Assembly (NCBI GenBank): GCA_963746955.1
Contig: CAVVDR010000009.1
Location: forward strand, 62,001-126,000
Direction: 5' to 3'
DNA length: 64,000 nt
DNA from: DASQBT01 sp963746955
Lineage (GTDB): Bacteria; Pseudomonadota; Gammaproteobacteria; Burkholderiales; Thiobacillaceae
In this document: positions 26,916 through 36,248 of the stretch, one piece after another
Position numbering within the stretch: the stretch's first letter is position 1
Layout: each line of letters starts with the position of its first letter
Notes under the pieces: generated by a model
What the model was told of the DNA's origin: nothing
The model's input: the letters and a program-made list of their open reading frames with translations, nothing else
Databases searched by the model: none
Made by a program: the position numbers and the translations under genes

Positions 26916-28178
26916 CTAGTTTCTCTTGTTCATCAGTAGTGCGACTTCTGTCACGCTCATCCGCGACTGCGCTTGTTCCTCGCGCAGTGCCTTGACGGTC
27001 AGTTGACCAAGCGACGCTTCTTCATCACCCACAATCAGGGCATAGCGGGCTCCGCTGGCATCAGCCTTTTTCATCTGGGATTTGAAACTGCCGCCTCCCA
27101 AATGGTAAACCACCGCCATGCCCGCGCTGCGCAGGGCCGCCGCCGCCTGCCAGGCATGCGCGCTCGCCGCCTCGCCCGCGTGAACCAGGTAGGCGTCCGG
27201 CGTGTACGAAGGAACGGGCGTTTGTGCCACCTCCATGAGTGCCAGCAGGCGCTCCATACCCATGGCAAAGCCGCAGGCCGGAGCCGGCTTGCCCCCCAGT
27301 TGCGCGACCAGACCGTCGAAGCGCCCGCCGGCACACACCGTGCCCTGCGCGCCCAACTGATCGGTCACCCACTCGAACACGGTGCGATTGTAGTAATCCA
27401 GGCCGCGTACCAAGCGGGTGTTGATTTCGTATTCGATGCCCGCGGCTTGCACCCACTTTTGCACCGCCTCGAAATGGATCAGAGACGTCTCGCCCAGATC
27501 ATCCATCAGCCTGGGCGCGGCTTCCACGAGGGCCTGCATGGCCGGATTCTTGCTGTCCAGAATGCGCAGTGGATTGGTATGCAGACGCCGTCTTGCGTCG
27601 TCATCCAGCGTATCCAGATTGGCCTCGAAATACCTGATCAGTCGTTCCCGATGGCGCAGCCGGTCTTCCGCGTCGCCCAAAGTATTGATCTGAAGCGCAG
27701 GCGCGATCCCCAGACGCTTCCACAAATCCGCCCCCATCAGAATGTGCTCCGCATCCACCTCCGCGCTCTCAAAGCCGAAGGTCTCCACCCCGATCTGGTG
27801 GAATTGCCGATAGCGGCCCTTCTGGGGACGTTCGTGGCGAAACATCGGGCCCGCATACCACAGGCGCTTCCCGCCGTCGTACAGCAGGTTGTGCTCGATG
27901 ACCGCGCGCACGCAGGAAGCTGTCCCTTCGGGACGCAGGGTTAGGGATTCACCATTGAGTTCATCGACAAACGTGTACATCTCCTTCTCGACGATGTCGG
28001 TCACTTCGCCAATGGCGCGCTTGAACAGGCCGGTTTGCTCCAGGATCGGCATGCGGATTTCCCGATAGCCGTAGGCGGCCAGCCAGTCGCGCGCGGTCTG
28101 CTCGAAATATTGCCAGGCCGCGCCTTGCGCCGGCAGCATGTCGTTCATTCCGCGAACGGCCTGTAGGGTCTTGCTCAT
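26916..28178 (-). CDS. hisS: Histidyl-tRNA synthetase
   Basis: Class II synthetase, 420 residues from the ATG at 28178 (MSKTLQAVRGMNDMLP); an upstream TTG three codons earlier is less likely. Motif 1 region, motif 2 RHERPQKGRYRQFHQIGVE, His-specific signatures LVRGLDYYNRTVFEW and motif 3 GFAMGMERL are present, followed by the anticodon-binding domain. No strong Shine-Dalgarno is seen. It leads the hisS-yfgM-bamB-der run, 112 bases after ispG. Confidence 0.96.
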   Translation of the reverse strand: MSKTLQAVRGMNDMLPAQGAAWQYFEQTARDWLAAYGYREIRMPILEQTGLFKRAIGEVTDIVEKEMYTFVDELNGESLTLRPEGTASCVRAVIEHNLLYDGGKRLWYAGPMFRHERPQKGRYRQFHQIGVETFGFESAEVDAEHILMGADLWKRLGIAPALQINTLGDAEDRLRHRERLIRYFEANLDTLDDDARRRLHTNPLRILDSKNPAMQALVEAAPRLMDDLGETSLIHFEAVQKWVQAAGIEYEINTRLVRGLDYYNRTVFEWVTDQLGAQGTVCAGGRFDGLVAQLGGKPAPACGFAMGMERLLALMEVAQTPVPSYTPDAYLVHAGEAASAHAWQAAAALRSAGMAVVYHLGGGSFKSQMKKADASGARYALIVGDEEASLGQLTVKALREEQAQSRMSVTEVALLMNKRN

Positions 28179-28290
28179 CAAGCTCAATCAATCAAGAAGT
28201 TTCACGAAGAGGATGCGAGGATTGAACAACCCCTGCGACAAAATCTGCGAGGCATCCCTGCTGTCCTCTGATCCACTTATTCAAAATCCT

Positions 28291-29514
<1,224 letters not shown>

Positions 29515-30387
29515 TTACTGTTCCAGATTGAAGCGCGCGACTTTGATGTCGATGTAAGGCGTAAGGTCGAGAGGGCGGCCGTTGTAGGTCATGCGCACCT
29601 GCGCCGCGTTGCCGATAACAAAAGTGAACGGCGGAGTACCGGTCACGGTCACGCTGCTGCCTGCCGGATTGAGCTTGTGCAGCAGCACCCGGCCGCTTTC
29701 CTCGTTGATTTCCACCCAGGCATCCGCATCAAAATCCAGCTTGATCGTGCCTTGCGCTACTGGCGCGGCTGCGTCCGTCTGGTCTGCCAAGTCTGGGGTC
29801 GCCGGCTGCGGTGTCTGTGCCGGCGCCGGCGCGGATGTCGACGCGGGGGATGCTGCAGCCACTGGAGCCTGAACCGGCGCTGCCGCAGGGACAGGCGGCT
29901 CTGGCTGAGTCGGCTGCGTCGCATCCGGCGCGGGTGCCGCGGCGGGCTCGACCGGCTGGGTAATCGGACGAATCGGCGTGACGCTGACCCGGGTCGGCTC
30001 TTCGCCGCTGTTCAGCCACAAATAAAGCGCCACCGGAATGGCGATCAAGATCACCAACGCGGCCACGGCACCCAGTACCCAGGGCGTGGTCAACAGCGAC
30101 CTCGGCTGCTCCATCGGCACGGGTTCGATGACGGGCAATTCTTCCTGATCAGTGTTTGCCAAACGCGATACCAGGGCCTCCCCATCCAGTCCCAGCATGC
30201 GGGCATAGTTGCGCACAAATCCGCGTGCAAACACCGGCTGACCCAAGGCCGCAAAATCATCGGCTTCCATGGCGCTCAGTTGCCTGACCATCAGGCGCAG
30301 GCGGCCCGCGGCCTGATCGAGACTCAGTCCCTGGGCCTCGCGTGCAAGTCTCAGGCTCGCACCGACGGACGGAATCTCTTCGTTCAT
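29515..30387 (-). CDS. rodZ: RodZ-like cytoskeletal regulator (HTH_25, DUF4115)
   Basis: 290-residue bitopic protein: N-terminal helix-turn-helix (VGASLRLAREAQGLSLDQAAGRLR, given as residues 8-31), a membrane helix at 103-125, a long Pro/Ala/Thr-rich periplasmic linker (about 140-205) and a C-terminal DUF4115 beta domain (about 210-290). RodZ ties MreB to the membrane and sets rod shape. Its ATG overlaps the pilF stop (ATGA), and ispG follows without a gap, the standard order. Confidence 0.9.
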   Translation of the reverse strand: MNEEIPSVGASLRLAREAQGLSLDQAAGRLRLMVRQLSAMEADDFAALGQPVFARGFVRNYARMLGLDGEALVSRLANTDQEELPVIEPVPMEQPRSLLTTPWVLGAVAALVILIAIPVALYLWLNSGEEPTRVSVTPIRPITQPVEPAAAPAPDATQPTQPEPPVPAAAPVQAPVAAASPASTSAPAPAQTPQPATPDLADQTDAAAPVAQGTIKLDFDADAWVEINEESGRVLLHKLNPAGSSVTVTGTPPFTFVIGNAAQVRMTYNGRPLDLTPYIDIKVARFNLEQ

Positions 30388-31181
30388 TCGAAGCGCCCCG
30401 AGGTCATCAGTTCATCTTCCCTGGAATTCGGAAAGCGCTTGTGCAGTTGCGCAGCGAATGCCGTCTCCTGGTCCTTGTTCCCGCGCTTGCGCTCCAAGCG
30501 CACGCCCAGCCATAGGCTTTCCGCCGTAGGCGGCGCCACATCGTGGTAGCGGTTCAGCAGGCGCTCCGACTCATTCAGCTTGTCCTCGCGGAAATACAAG
30601 CGGGCCAGGCTAATCGTGGCCAGGGGGTAATCCGGCTGCAGCTTCAGCGCCTTCATGAAGCTCGCCTCGGCCTTGTCCAACTCACCCTTCTTCTCCTTGC
30701 ACAGGCCGGCATTGGCCAGTGCCTGTTCCGGTGTTTCGTACAGGGGATTGCGCAGCGCGTCGGTAAACTGCGCGAGCGCCTCGTCATAGCGGCCGCGCGT
30801 GCAGAGAAACCAGCCGTAGTCGTTGTGGGACTCGGAATCGGCCCGGTCCAGGTCCACGGCCTTGCGGAAATTCTCCTCTGCCAGTTGATCCTCGGCCAGT
30901 TCCATATAGATCAGGCCCAGCACGTTGTAAGCCGGACCGTAGCGGTCATCCGCAGCGATGGCCTTGCGCACATCTTCGAGGGCCACCTTGAACTGCCCGC
31001 GCTTGAAGTATTCGGCCGCCAGTTCGCTGAATATCTTGGCGTGCTGTGCAGCGGTTGAAACCGGCTGTACCCCTTCGTCAGTAGGCGACGAAGCACCTGC
31101 GCCTCCCCCATTGGTCTGCATCTGTCCGCACCCGCTCAATGCCAGGGCCAAGACCACCAACATCGCTGCCCAATTCTGCAT
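30384..31181 (-). CDS. pilF: Type IV pilus assembly lipoprotein PilF/PilW
   Basis: Outer-membrane lipoprotein with tetratricopeptide repeats that helps the PilQ secretin assemble. I chose the ATG at 31181 with GGAGG upstream; it gives a lipoprotein signal (LALALSGC, Cys18) and 265 residues. At least four repeats are visible (AEYFKRGQFKVALEDVRKAI, YNVLGLIYMELAEDQLAEE, HNDYGWFLCTRGRYDEALAQ). The frame stays open 38 codons upstream over GC-rich sequence that I read as non-coding. A pilin gene at 63546 supports a pilus system. Confidence 0.9.
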   Translation of the reverse strand: MQNWAAMLVVLALALSGCGQMQTNGGGAGASSPTDEGVQPVSTAAQHAKIFSELAAEYFKRGQFKVALEDVRKAIAADDRYGPAYNVLGLIYMELAEDQLAEENFRKAVDLDRADSESHNDYGWFLCTRGRYDEALAQFTDALRNPLYETPEQALANAGLCKEKKGELDKAEASFMKALKLQPDYPLATISLARLYFREDKLNESERLLNRYHDVAPPTAESLWLGVRLERKRGNKDQETAFAAQLHKRFPNSREDELMTSGRFE

Positions 31182-31291
31182 ACGGTCGCCTCCGTTGTGT
31201 CTTGCGTCGTTCCAGCGCCTTGGCGTCGGTTCCAGACCGCATTCGCGGACGCTCACTCCTCCGGCCTGCGGCGGCAGGCACTCGTCCCTGC

Positions 31292-32461
31292 TCATGCCGT
31301 GGCCTCCTTGCTGATTCGCTTGATCACGCGGCCGGTCCTGTCGGCCACCTGGCCGGCCAATTGACCGCAGGCCGCATCGATATCATCGCCGCGCGTCTTG
31401 CGCGTAGTCACCACGTAGCCCGCCTGCTGAAGAATGTCGCGGAACACGCGCATCGATTCCACCTTGCTGGTTGCATAGCCCGAATCGGGGAAGGGATTGA
31501 ATGGAATGAGATTGAACTTGCACGGCACCGCCCGCGCCAGCTCCACCAACTGGCGAGCCTGTTCGGGCTTGTCGTTGACCCCCGCCAGCATCACGTATTC
31601 GAAGGTAATGAAATCGCGCGGCGCCACCGCGAGGTAGCGGCGGCATGCGGCCATCAGCTCCCTGAGCGGATATTTCCTATTGATCGGCACGATCTGGTCA
31701 CGCAGCACGTCATTGGGCGCGTGCAGGGATACGGCGAGCGCCACCGGGCAGCGCTCGCCCAGCCGGTCCATAGCCGGTACCAGACCCGAGGTGGATACCG
31801 TCACGCGGCGGCGCGACAGCCCGTAGGCGTGATCGTCGAGCATGATATCGAGCGCCGTCACCACATTATCGAAATTGGCCAGCGGCTCGCCCATGCCCAT
31901 CATTACCACGTTTGTGACCGGGCGCTCGCCGTACCCGGCCTTCTTCAATTCGCGGCTGGCATGCCACAACTGTCCGATGATCTCGGCCACCGTCAGGTTG
32001 CGGTTGAAGCCCTGGCGCCCGGTTGAGCAGAACGTGCACTCCAGCGCGCAGCCCACCTGGGAAGAAATGCACAATGTGCCACGGTAACGCGGCACATCAT
32101 CAGAGCCCGGCGTGCCGCGGTAACGGGGACGATCGTCGTCGGCGTCGTCGCCCTCACCACCGGAAGGCACCCCTTCCGGAATGAACACCGTCTCGATGCC
32201 ATTTCCCACCCCAACCTCAAACAGCCATTTGCGCGTCCCGTCGGCCGAGTCCTTGTCGGCCCTGACCGCAGGAGCCCGCACTTCGGCCAACTGCGTCAGC
32301 TTCTCCCGCAAGCTTCTGGCGAGGTCCGTCATCTGTGCGAAGTCGCTCTCCCCCTGCTGGTGGATCCAGCGGAACACCTGTTTGGCGCGAAACGGCTTCT
32401 CACCGAGTTCGGTGAACCACGCCGTCAGGCCGGGGAGATCGAAGTCGAGCAGGTTTTGCAA
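31292..32461 (-). CDS. rlmN: Dual-specificity 23S rRNA/tRNA adenine C2-methyltransferase RlmN, with insertion
   Basis: Radical-SAM enzyme that methylates A2503 of 23S rRNA and A37 of some tRNAs. I chose the TTG at 32461, giving LQNLLDFDLPGLTAWFTELG, which matches the usual start; the open frame further upstream reads through a repeat element. 389 residues. The cluster motif is CALECTFCS near residue 138. Between VFIPE and TLCISSQVGC, normally joined by a few residues, lie about 30 extra residues (roughly 97-127), very acidic (GDDADDDRP) and with PRYRGT repeated. The active site and frame are otherwise intact. Confidence 0.92.
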   Translation of the reverse strand: MQNLLDFDLPGLTAWFTELGEKPFRAKQVFRWIHQQGESDFAQMTDLARSLREKLTQLAEVRAPAVRADKDSADGTRKWLFEVGVGNGIETVFIPEGVPSGGEGDDADDDRPRYRGTPGSDDVPRYRGTLCISSQVGCALECTFCSTGRQGFNRNLTVAEIIGQLWHASRELKKAGYGERPVTNVVMMGMGEPLANFDNVVTALDIMLDDHAYGLSRRRVTVSTSGLVPAMDRLGERCPVALAVSLHAPNDVLRDQIVPINRKYPLRELMAACRRYLAVAPRDFITFEYVMLAGVNDKPEQARQLVELARAVPCKFNLIPFNPFPDSGYATSKVESMRVFRDILQQAGYVVTTRKTRGDDIDAACGQLAGQVADRTGRVIKRISKEATA

Positions 32462-32481
32462 TGAAGGGCCTATTCGTTGGC

Positions 32482-32560
32482 CATTGCGAGGCGCAGCCGG
32501 AGCAATCCAGGGACTTCGTTCTTGGCTGGACCGCCGCGTCGCGTCGCTCCTCGCAGTGAC
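32482..32560. repeat. Imperfect inverted-repeat element between ndk and rlmN
   Basis: The left arm starts CATTGCGAGG and the right arm, on the other strand, CACTGCGAGGAGCG; both arms run to a CAATCCAG/GGTCCAG centre. About 79 bp, fully intergenic. When read in the rlmN frame it adds a false extension of about 28 residues, which is why the longer start was rejected. Similar CATTGCGAGG palindromes are widespread as interspersed repeats in bacteria (general knowledge). Confidence 0.65.
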
Positions 32561-32576
32561 AGGTACAACAACATGC

Positions 32577-33002
32577 TTAGCGCGGGCAGAGTTCAGTACT
32601 GGCAAAAAAATAAGCGATTTCTACCGCCGCGGTTTCCGGTGCGTCAGAGCCGTGCACCGCATTGGCATCCACGCTTTGGGCAAAATCGGCGCGTATGGTT
32701 CCCGCCTCGGCCTTCTTCGGGTCGGTGGCGCCCATCAGTTCGCGGTTCTTGGCGATCGCGCTCTCGCCTTCCAGCACCTGGATCATCACCGGACCGGAGA
32801 TCATGAATTCAACCAGATTCTTGTAGAAAGGACGTTCACGATGCACCGCATAGAACCCCTCAGCCTCGCGCCGGGACAGATGCTTCATCCTGGCCGCCAC
32901 CACTTTCAGGCCGTTGGTCTCAAAGCGTGAATAGATCTTGCCGATCACATTCTTGCCCACGGCATCGGGTTTGATTATGGAAAGGGTGCGCTCAATCGCC
33001 AT
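32577..33002 (-). CDS. ndk: Nucleoside diphosphate kinase
   Basis: Balances nucleoside triphosphates by a phospho-histidine mechanism. 141 residues, the normal bacterial length. MAIERTLSIIKPDAV at the start, and the catalytic His117 in NAVHGSDAPE. A ribosome binding site (GGAG) is present. It is separated from rlmN by the inverted-repeat element. Confidence 0.97.
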   Translation of the reverse strand: MAIERTLSIIKPDAVGKNVIGKIYSRFETNGLKVVAARMKHLSRREAEGFYAVHRERPFYKNLVEFMISGPVMIQVLEGESAIAKNRELMGATDPKKAEAGTIRADFAQSVDANAVHGSDAPETAAVEIAYFFASTELCPR

Positions 33003-33050
33003 ACTCAGACTCCATCAGATTCAAAAAAAGGGTTTAAAAATTAGCCTGTT

Positions 33051-33079
33051 ATTATAACTGCCGGTCTGGCCGCTGTCTT
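33051..33079 (-). promoter_or_regulatory. Candidate promoter for ndk
   Basis: Minus strand: AAGACA (33074-33079), 17 bases, perfect TATAAT (33051-33056), about 50 bases before the ndk ATG. The -35 box matches four of six positions. Confidence 0.55.
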
Positions 33080-33207
33080 GGCCCGCCTTGGGCGGATTTT
33101 CCGGGCCCGCCCAGACTGGTCAAGGCCGTAATAGCGCTTTGCGCTTTGGCCAAACCCGTGTACCCTGCTGTCCATCTGTGGGATTCAAGTAGTAATGCGA
33201 CACCTGG

Positions 33208-33238
33208 TTGACCATTTTTTCCTTGATTTCGATAGATT
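33208..33238 (+). promoter_or_regulatory. Candidate promoter of the cold-shock gene
   Basis: TTGACC at 33208-33213, then an AT-rich spacer and TAGATT at 33233-33238 (spacing 19, longer than ideal). The leader to the ATG is about 35-40 bases and includes GAGGAAAA as ribosome binding site. Weak call. Confidence 0.35.
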
Positions 33239-33280
33239 GGGCATGTGCCCTAATTCAATTCTTTTTTTGAGGAAAATCTA

Positions 33281-33484
33281 ATGCAAGAAGGTATTGTCAA
33301 GTGGTTCAACGACGCCAAGGGTTTCGGTTTCATTACTCCCGATGGCGGCGGCGAAGATCTCTTCGCACACTTCTCCGAAATCCGCTCCACCGGCTTCAAG
33401 TCCCTGAAGGAAAACCAGCGCGTCAGCTTTGAAGTGACGACCGGCCCCAAGGGCAAGCAGGCGGCAAACATCCAGATCGTCTAA
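33281..33484 (+). CDS. Cold-shock-domain protein, CspA family
   Basis: 67-residue single OB-fold nucleic-acid chaperone. RNP1 (KGFGFI) and RNP2 (DLFAHF) are intact, flanked by GIVKWFNDAK and a VSFEVTTGPKGKQAANI ending. A strong ribosome binding site (GAGGAAAA) and a good terminator make it a complete single-gene unit. Which csp paralogue it corresponds to cannot be told from sequence alone. Confidence 0.96.
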   Translation: MQEGIVKWFNDAKGFGFITPDGGGEDLFAHFSEIRSTGFKSLKENQRVSFEVTTGPKGKQAANIQIV

Positions 33485-33506
33485 GCGATCCCGCTGCTCG
33501 AAAGCA

Positions 33507-33532
33507 AACCCCGGCCGTGCCGGGGTTTTTTT
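33507..33532 (+). terminator. Rho-independent terminator of the cold-shock gene
   Basis: AACCCCGGC, loop CGT, GCCGGGGTT, then a run of seven T. Textbook form, 22 bases after the stop codon. Confidence 0.92.
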
Positions 33533-34004
33533 ACGCCCCGCCTCTAGTCACTCGCAGGCCCCCTGATGCTCTGAACCCCCCACCGCATACGCCGCGCCGC
33601 GGATGAAGGACTGCCCTTGCGCGATCTGATCCAGGACACGCTCTAGAAATACTTAGCTCCTGGCCTGCCGGAACCGGCGCACAGCAAAGCGGCATTCCAT
33701 TTTCCTGCGAGCGTCCGATCAAGCTCTCACCCGATCAGTTCAATGCCGTGCTTTAGCACGATGTCTGAAATTTGTGAGACTTGTGAGCCTCTATGACATT
33801 CTCGCCGGTACGTCATCAGAAGCGGGTGGTTCGGATGATTGCTGCGATTGTCAAGTCATCGGCCACAGCGGACGGTGACCGTCACACATGGACCGCGTCA
33901 CCAGCGGCAATCAGTTCAATAGAAAGCTCTCCATTGTCACTTTAATGGGGCTCTTCGCTTGAAAATAGGCGGTCATCAGGTACACGAAGTGCGTCATGAT
34001 CCGT
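33533..34004. other. Non-coding or decayed stretch at the edge of the accessory region
   Basis: About 470 bases with no gene that I can support. Short open frames exist on both strands, but they lack ribosome binding sites and family motifs, and stops interrupt the one with the most protein-like start (DEGLPLRDLIQDTL near 33602). I searched for a copy of the tRNA-Thr 3' end that would mark an attachment site and saw none. Probably a scar from past insertions and deletions. Confidence 0.5.
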
Positions 34005-34301
34005 TCAAGAATCGAGCCATTTCATGAATTTCTCATTCGCGAACTTATCACCATCCATGCCAGCGCCACGGTCGGCCAAGAAAGCCGCTACCATTTCTCC
34101 ATCCAACCCAACTACGCCCGACCGCTTCAACAAACTCCACCCATTAGCGCTAATACTCCCGGTTGTTATAAACACTGCAAAGACAGGGTCAGCAACACGG
34201 ATGTCCAGCCCATCAAACGGGGAAGTCGAACTGCCGAATGCTTTTGCTCGACCGAGTTCGATCGAACCAACCAGTTCTCGCAACTCAGTACATTCCAATT
34301 G
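34005..34301 (-). pseudogene. 3' fragment of an Mrr-like restriction endonuclease gene, cut by an IS
   Basis: About 98 codons that continue the gene fragment at 35642-36247 on the other side of the insertion sequence. The translation runs LECTELRELVGSIELGRA, then VFAVFITTGSISANGW and LLKRSGVVGLDGEMVAAFLAD. In Mrr-type nucleases the same order, a (K/R)EL-G helix, an I-I-T-T-x-S/T-x-S strand-turn and a L-I-D-G-x-x-L-A-x-L-L helix, follows the catalytic Q-x-K strand, so this is the missing second half of that domain. A TTG at 34298 could start translation, but an isolated C-terminal half has no active site. Confidence 0.78.
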
Positions 34302-35641
34302 AGGTTTGAGTCTGAAGGGGTGGGTTTTTAAGGGATTTCAGGCGGCCGTTTTCGATCGGTTAGAAATGGTTTTGAAGAGAATGGCACGCGCGTCGTTCAG
34401 ACGCTGTGCAGCCTCATTATCGCTGATCGCCCTGGCTTGTGCATCGAGCTGCTGGAATGACGTGGCGGGCTTGAGATATTGTTCGGCCTTGGGCAGCGAC
34501 TTGAGTTTCTCGTAGGGCGTCATCATCAGCTTATAGGGATAGCGTTTGCGGCTTCGGCCTTTCGCATCGGTGATGGTTTCGGCGAACAGGCATGGCCGGT
34601 GGAAGTTGATATAGGGATTAAGGTGGTCGCGGCAGAAGGTGTTCACCAGGGTGGCAAAGTGTTGAGGGATGTGGCTGTAGCCCAGGTGTTTGCGCACGAT
34701 CGCCCCGTTCTTGGATTCGGCCTGGGCGTTGTCGTTGCTGTGCCGGGAGCGCGATTTGGTCTGTTCCTCTATCAACAATTTGTCGAGTAACTTGGCGACT
34801 TGGCGGTTGATGTACTCCGAGCCGTTGTCGGAGTGAAAGCCCAGGATGGTGAACGGAAAGCTCAGCAACATTTCTTCGAGCACGGGGAGGAGAAAGGCTT
34901 CGCTGATGCGCTCGCAGGTGGCCACGATTTCGTACTGGGTGACACAGTCCACGGCGTTGATGTGATAGACCCCTTTGAGGCCGTCCTGATCGCCCTGATG
35001 GACGCTGTCCACCCGCAGATAGCCGGGCCGGTTATTGGGCGTTGGCGCACGACGCTCGCCGATCGGCACGCTCGCGGGGCGGGTCTTGGTCCAGACCTGG
35101 CGCTGGTGCTGGTAGCCGGGACGCTGCCGGAGGTTATACAGATGAGCCACAGAGATCGTCGCCAGGCGCTCGTAGCGGGTGTCGCCGAAGACACCATAGG
35201 CGCGTTCCATGAGTTTCTTGGTCGCCAAACCCGACAGCGTCCCATGCAGAGTGTCGGTATGGGCCAGCAGACGCACATCAGCGCCCGTGTAGATACGCGC
35301 GAAGCTGGTGCGGGAGCCTCGGTAGCGCTTAGTCAGTTGGCGGCGCTCACAACCCCGTTTGACCAGCCGCGTGAGCTGTTGGCGCGAATAGCCGCTGACC
35401 CGTTCCAGGAAGCGCAGCACCACGGCCTTGTCGCCGCGTTTCAAGCGAGCATAGCCGAATCGTCGCACGGTGCGGGCGATGAATTCATACCGCTCCTGCG
35501 CCGCCACCGTGAAATCCATCGGCACGGTCCCGTTCAGAAAGCCTTGCAAATCGCCCAGGGTACGCAACTGTTCGTCGTTCATATCGATCACCATGCCTCG
35601 CATCATGATCGACCCCGGCCGCCCGCTCAGACTCAAACCCC
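34302..35641 (-). mobile_element. Insertion sequence, about 1.34 kb, DDE transposase
   Basis: Single-gene element bounded by inverted ends: GAGGTTTGAGTCTGA at 34301-34315 and, on the other strand from 35641, GGGGTTTGAGTCTGA (14 of 15 matching). The inner ends stay similar (GGGGTGGG against GCGGGCGG). No target-site duplication is obvious, so the border may be off by one base. It lies inside the Mrr-like gene in the same orientation as that gene. Confidence 0.88.
34338..35606 (-). CDS. Transposase with integrase (rve) core
   Basis: 422 residues from the ATG at 35606; other ATGs at 35594 and 35582 are possible. An N-terminal helix-turn-helix part (GYSRQQLTRLVKRG) precedes an integrase core with the DDE triad in LRVDSVHQGD, LGFHSDNGSEYIN and NAQAESKNGAIVRKH, the last two Asp and Glu about 35 residues apart. 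The C-terminal part has HRPC and YPYKLMMTPYEKL. The frame is intact, so the element may still be mobile. Related to the IS3/IS481-like rve transposases; the exact family cannot be fixed by eye. Confidence 0.88.
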   Translation of the reverse strand: MMRGMVIDMNDEQLRTLGDLQGFLNGTVPMDFTVAAQERYEFIARTVRRFGYARLKRGDKAVVLRFLERVSGYSRQQLTRLVKRGCERRQLTKRYRGSRTSFARIYTGADVRLLAHTDTLHGTLSGLATKKLMERAYGVFGDTRYERLATISVAHLYNLRQRPGYQHQRQVWTKTRPASVPIGERRAPTPNNRPGYLRVDSVHQGDQDGLKGVYHINAVDCVTQYEIVATCERISEAFLLPVLEEMLLSFPFTILGFHSDNGSEYINRQVAKLLDKLLIEEQTKSRSRHSNDNAQAESKNGAIVRKHLGYSHIPQHFATLVNTFCRDHLNPYINFHRPCLFAETITDAKGRSRKRYPYKLMMTPYEKLKSLPKAEQYLKPATSFQQLDAQARAISDNEAAQRLNDARAILFKTISNRSKTAA

Positions 35642-36247
35642 GTTGGACAATGCTAACTCTGGAGTGCCTGATTGTGTTGCTTTATAGTGCTTTGCTTGTC
35701 CAACCAACCAGATATTCATCTGTTGTTGGACTGTGGGAGAAAGATCGTTCGGATAGAAGAAACTGCCCAACGCCAACTTTCCGTAGAAATCTATGCCTTC
35801 GTCGGCGGATGCTTTCGTGACAACTGGCTTTAGTACGCCTAGAAGGCCAATAATCTTGCCGCACAATAATTCAAAGTGTCTTGGCGTTAACCCCTGCAAG
35901 GCGGTGTAATAGTCGTAGTAGTGGAAGCGCCGGCGTTTCTTGTCCGCAAGCTGTTCGGAGTCACCGGGCTCTGGAAAGCATGCGCCCTGTATCAAGTTGT
36001 CTGAAGATGAATTGAAGGTGTACTTTGCTGGGCGGCCTCGTTCATTAAGATTTGTTAATTCAGTTCGCAGGCGCGCCAATACGTTTATTTCCCAACGTTC
36101 AGCGGATTCACGTGCCACATTTGGATCGTCGGCCCAGTCGGTGGCAAGGATCATTTCTACCAAGATGTCCACGACGCGGCGTGGCGCCGCGTCAAGCGAT
36201 AGTCCGTCACGAATGAGTTCGGCCGCCGCAGCCGGTCCTGGCCGCAT
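35642..36247 (-). pseudogene. 5' fragment of an Mrr-like restriction endonuclease gene, cut by an IS
   Basis: 202 codons before the insertion sequence. Residues 1-120 form a helical N-terminal part I do not recognise (acidic, RFHYYDYYTALQ near 110). From about 121 the Mrr-type nuclease fold begins: LTPRHFELLCGKIIGLLG, VTKASADEGIDFYGKL with catalytic Asp, and WLVGQAKHYK with Q-x-K. The frame then enters the IS and stops after two codons. The start ATG lies one base after the stop of the ParB-like gene, so they were one transcript. Joining to 34301 restores an open frame of about 300 codons. Confidence 0.85.
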
Positions 36248-36248
36248 A

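Noticed and set aside
33531..33722. 63-codon minus-strand frame after the cold-shock terminator
   Set aside because: No ribosome binding site, Cys/Gly/Arg-rich composition typical of chance frames, and no family resemblance.
33533..34004. Second attachment site (copy of the tRNA-Thr 3' end)
   Set aside because: No match to the sequence TGGTGCCGACTATC was found between the cold-shock gene and the IS.
34290..35655. Target-site duplication of the insertion sequence
   Set aside because: Flanks TCCAAC and AATTGG do not give a convincing direct repeat at the predicted borders.
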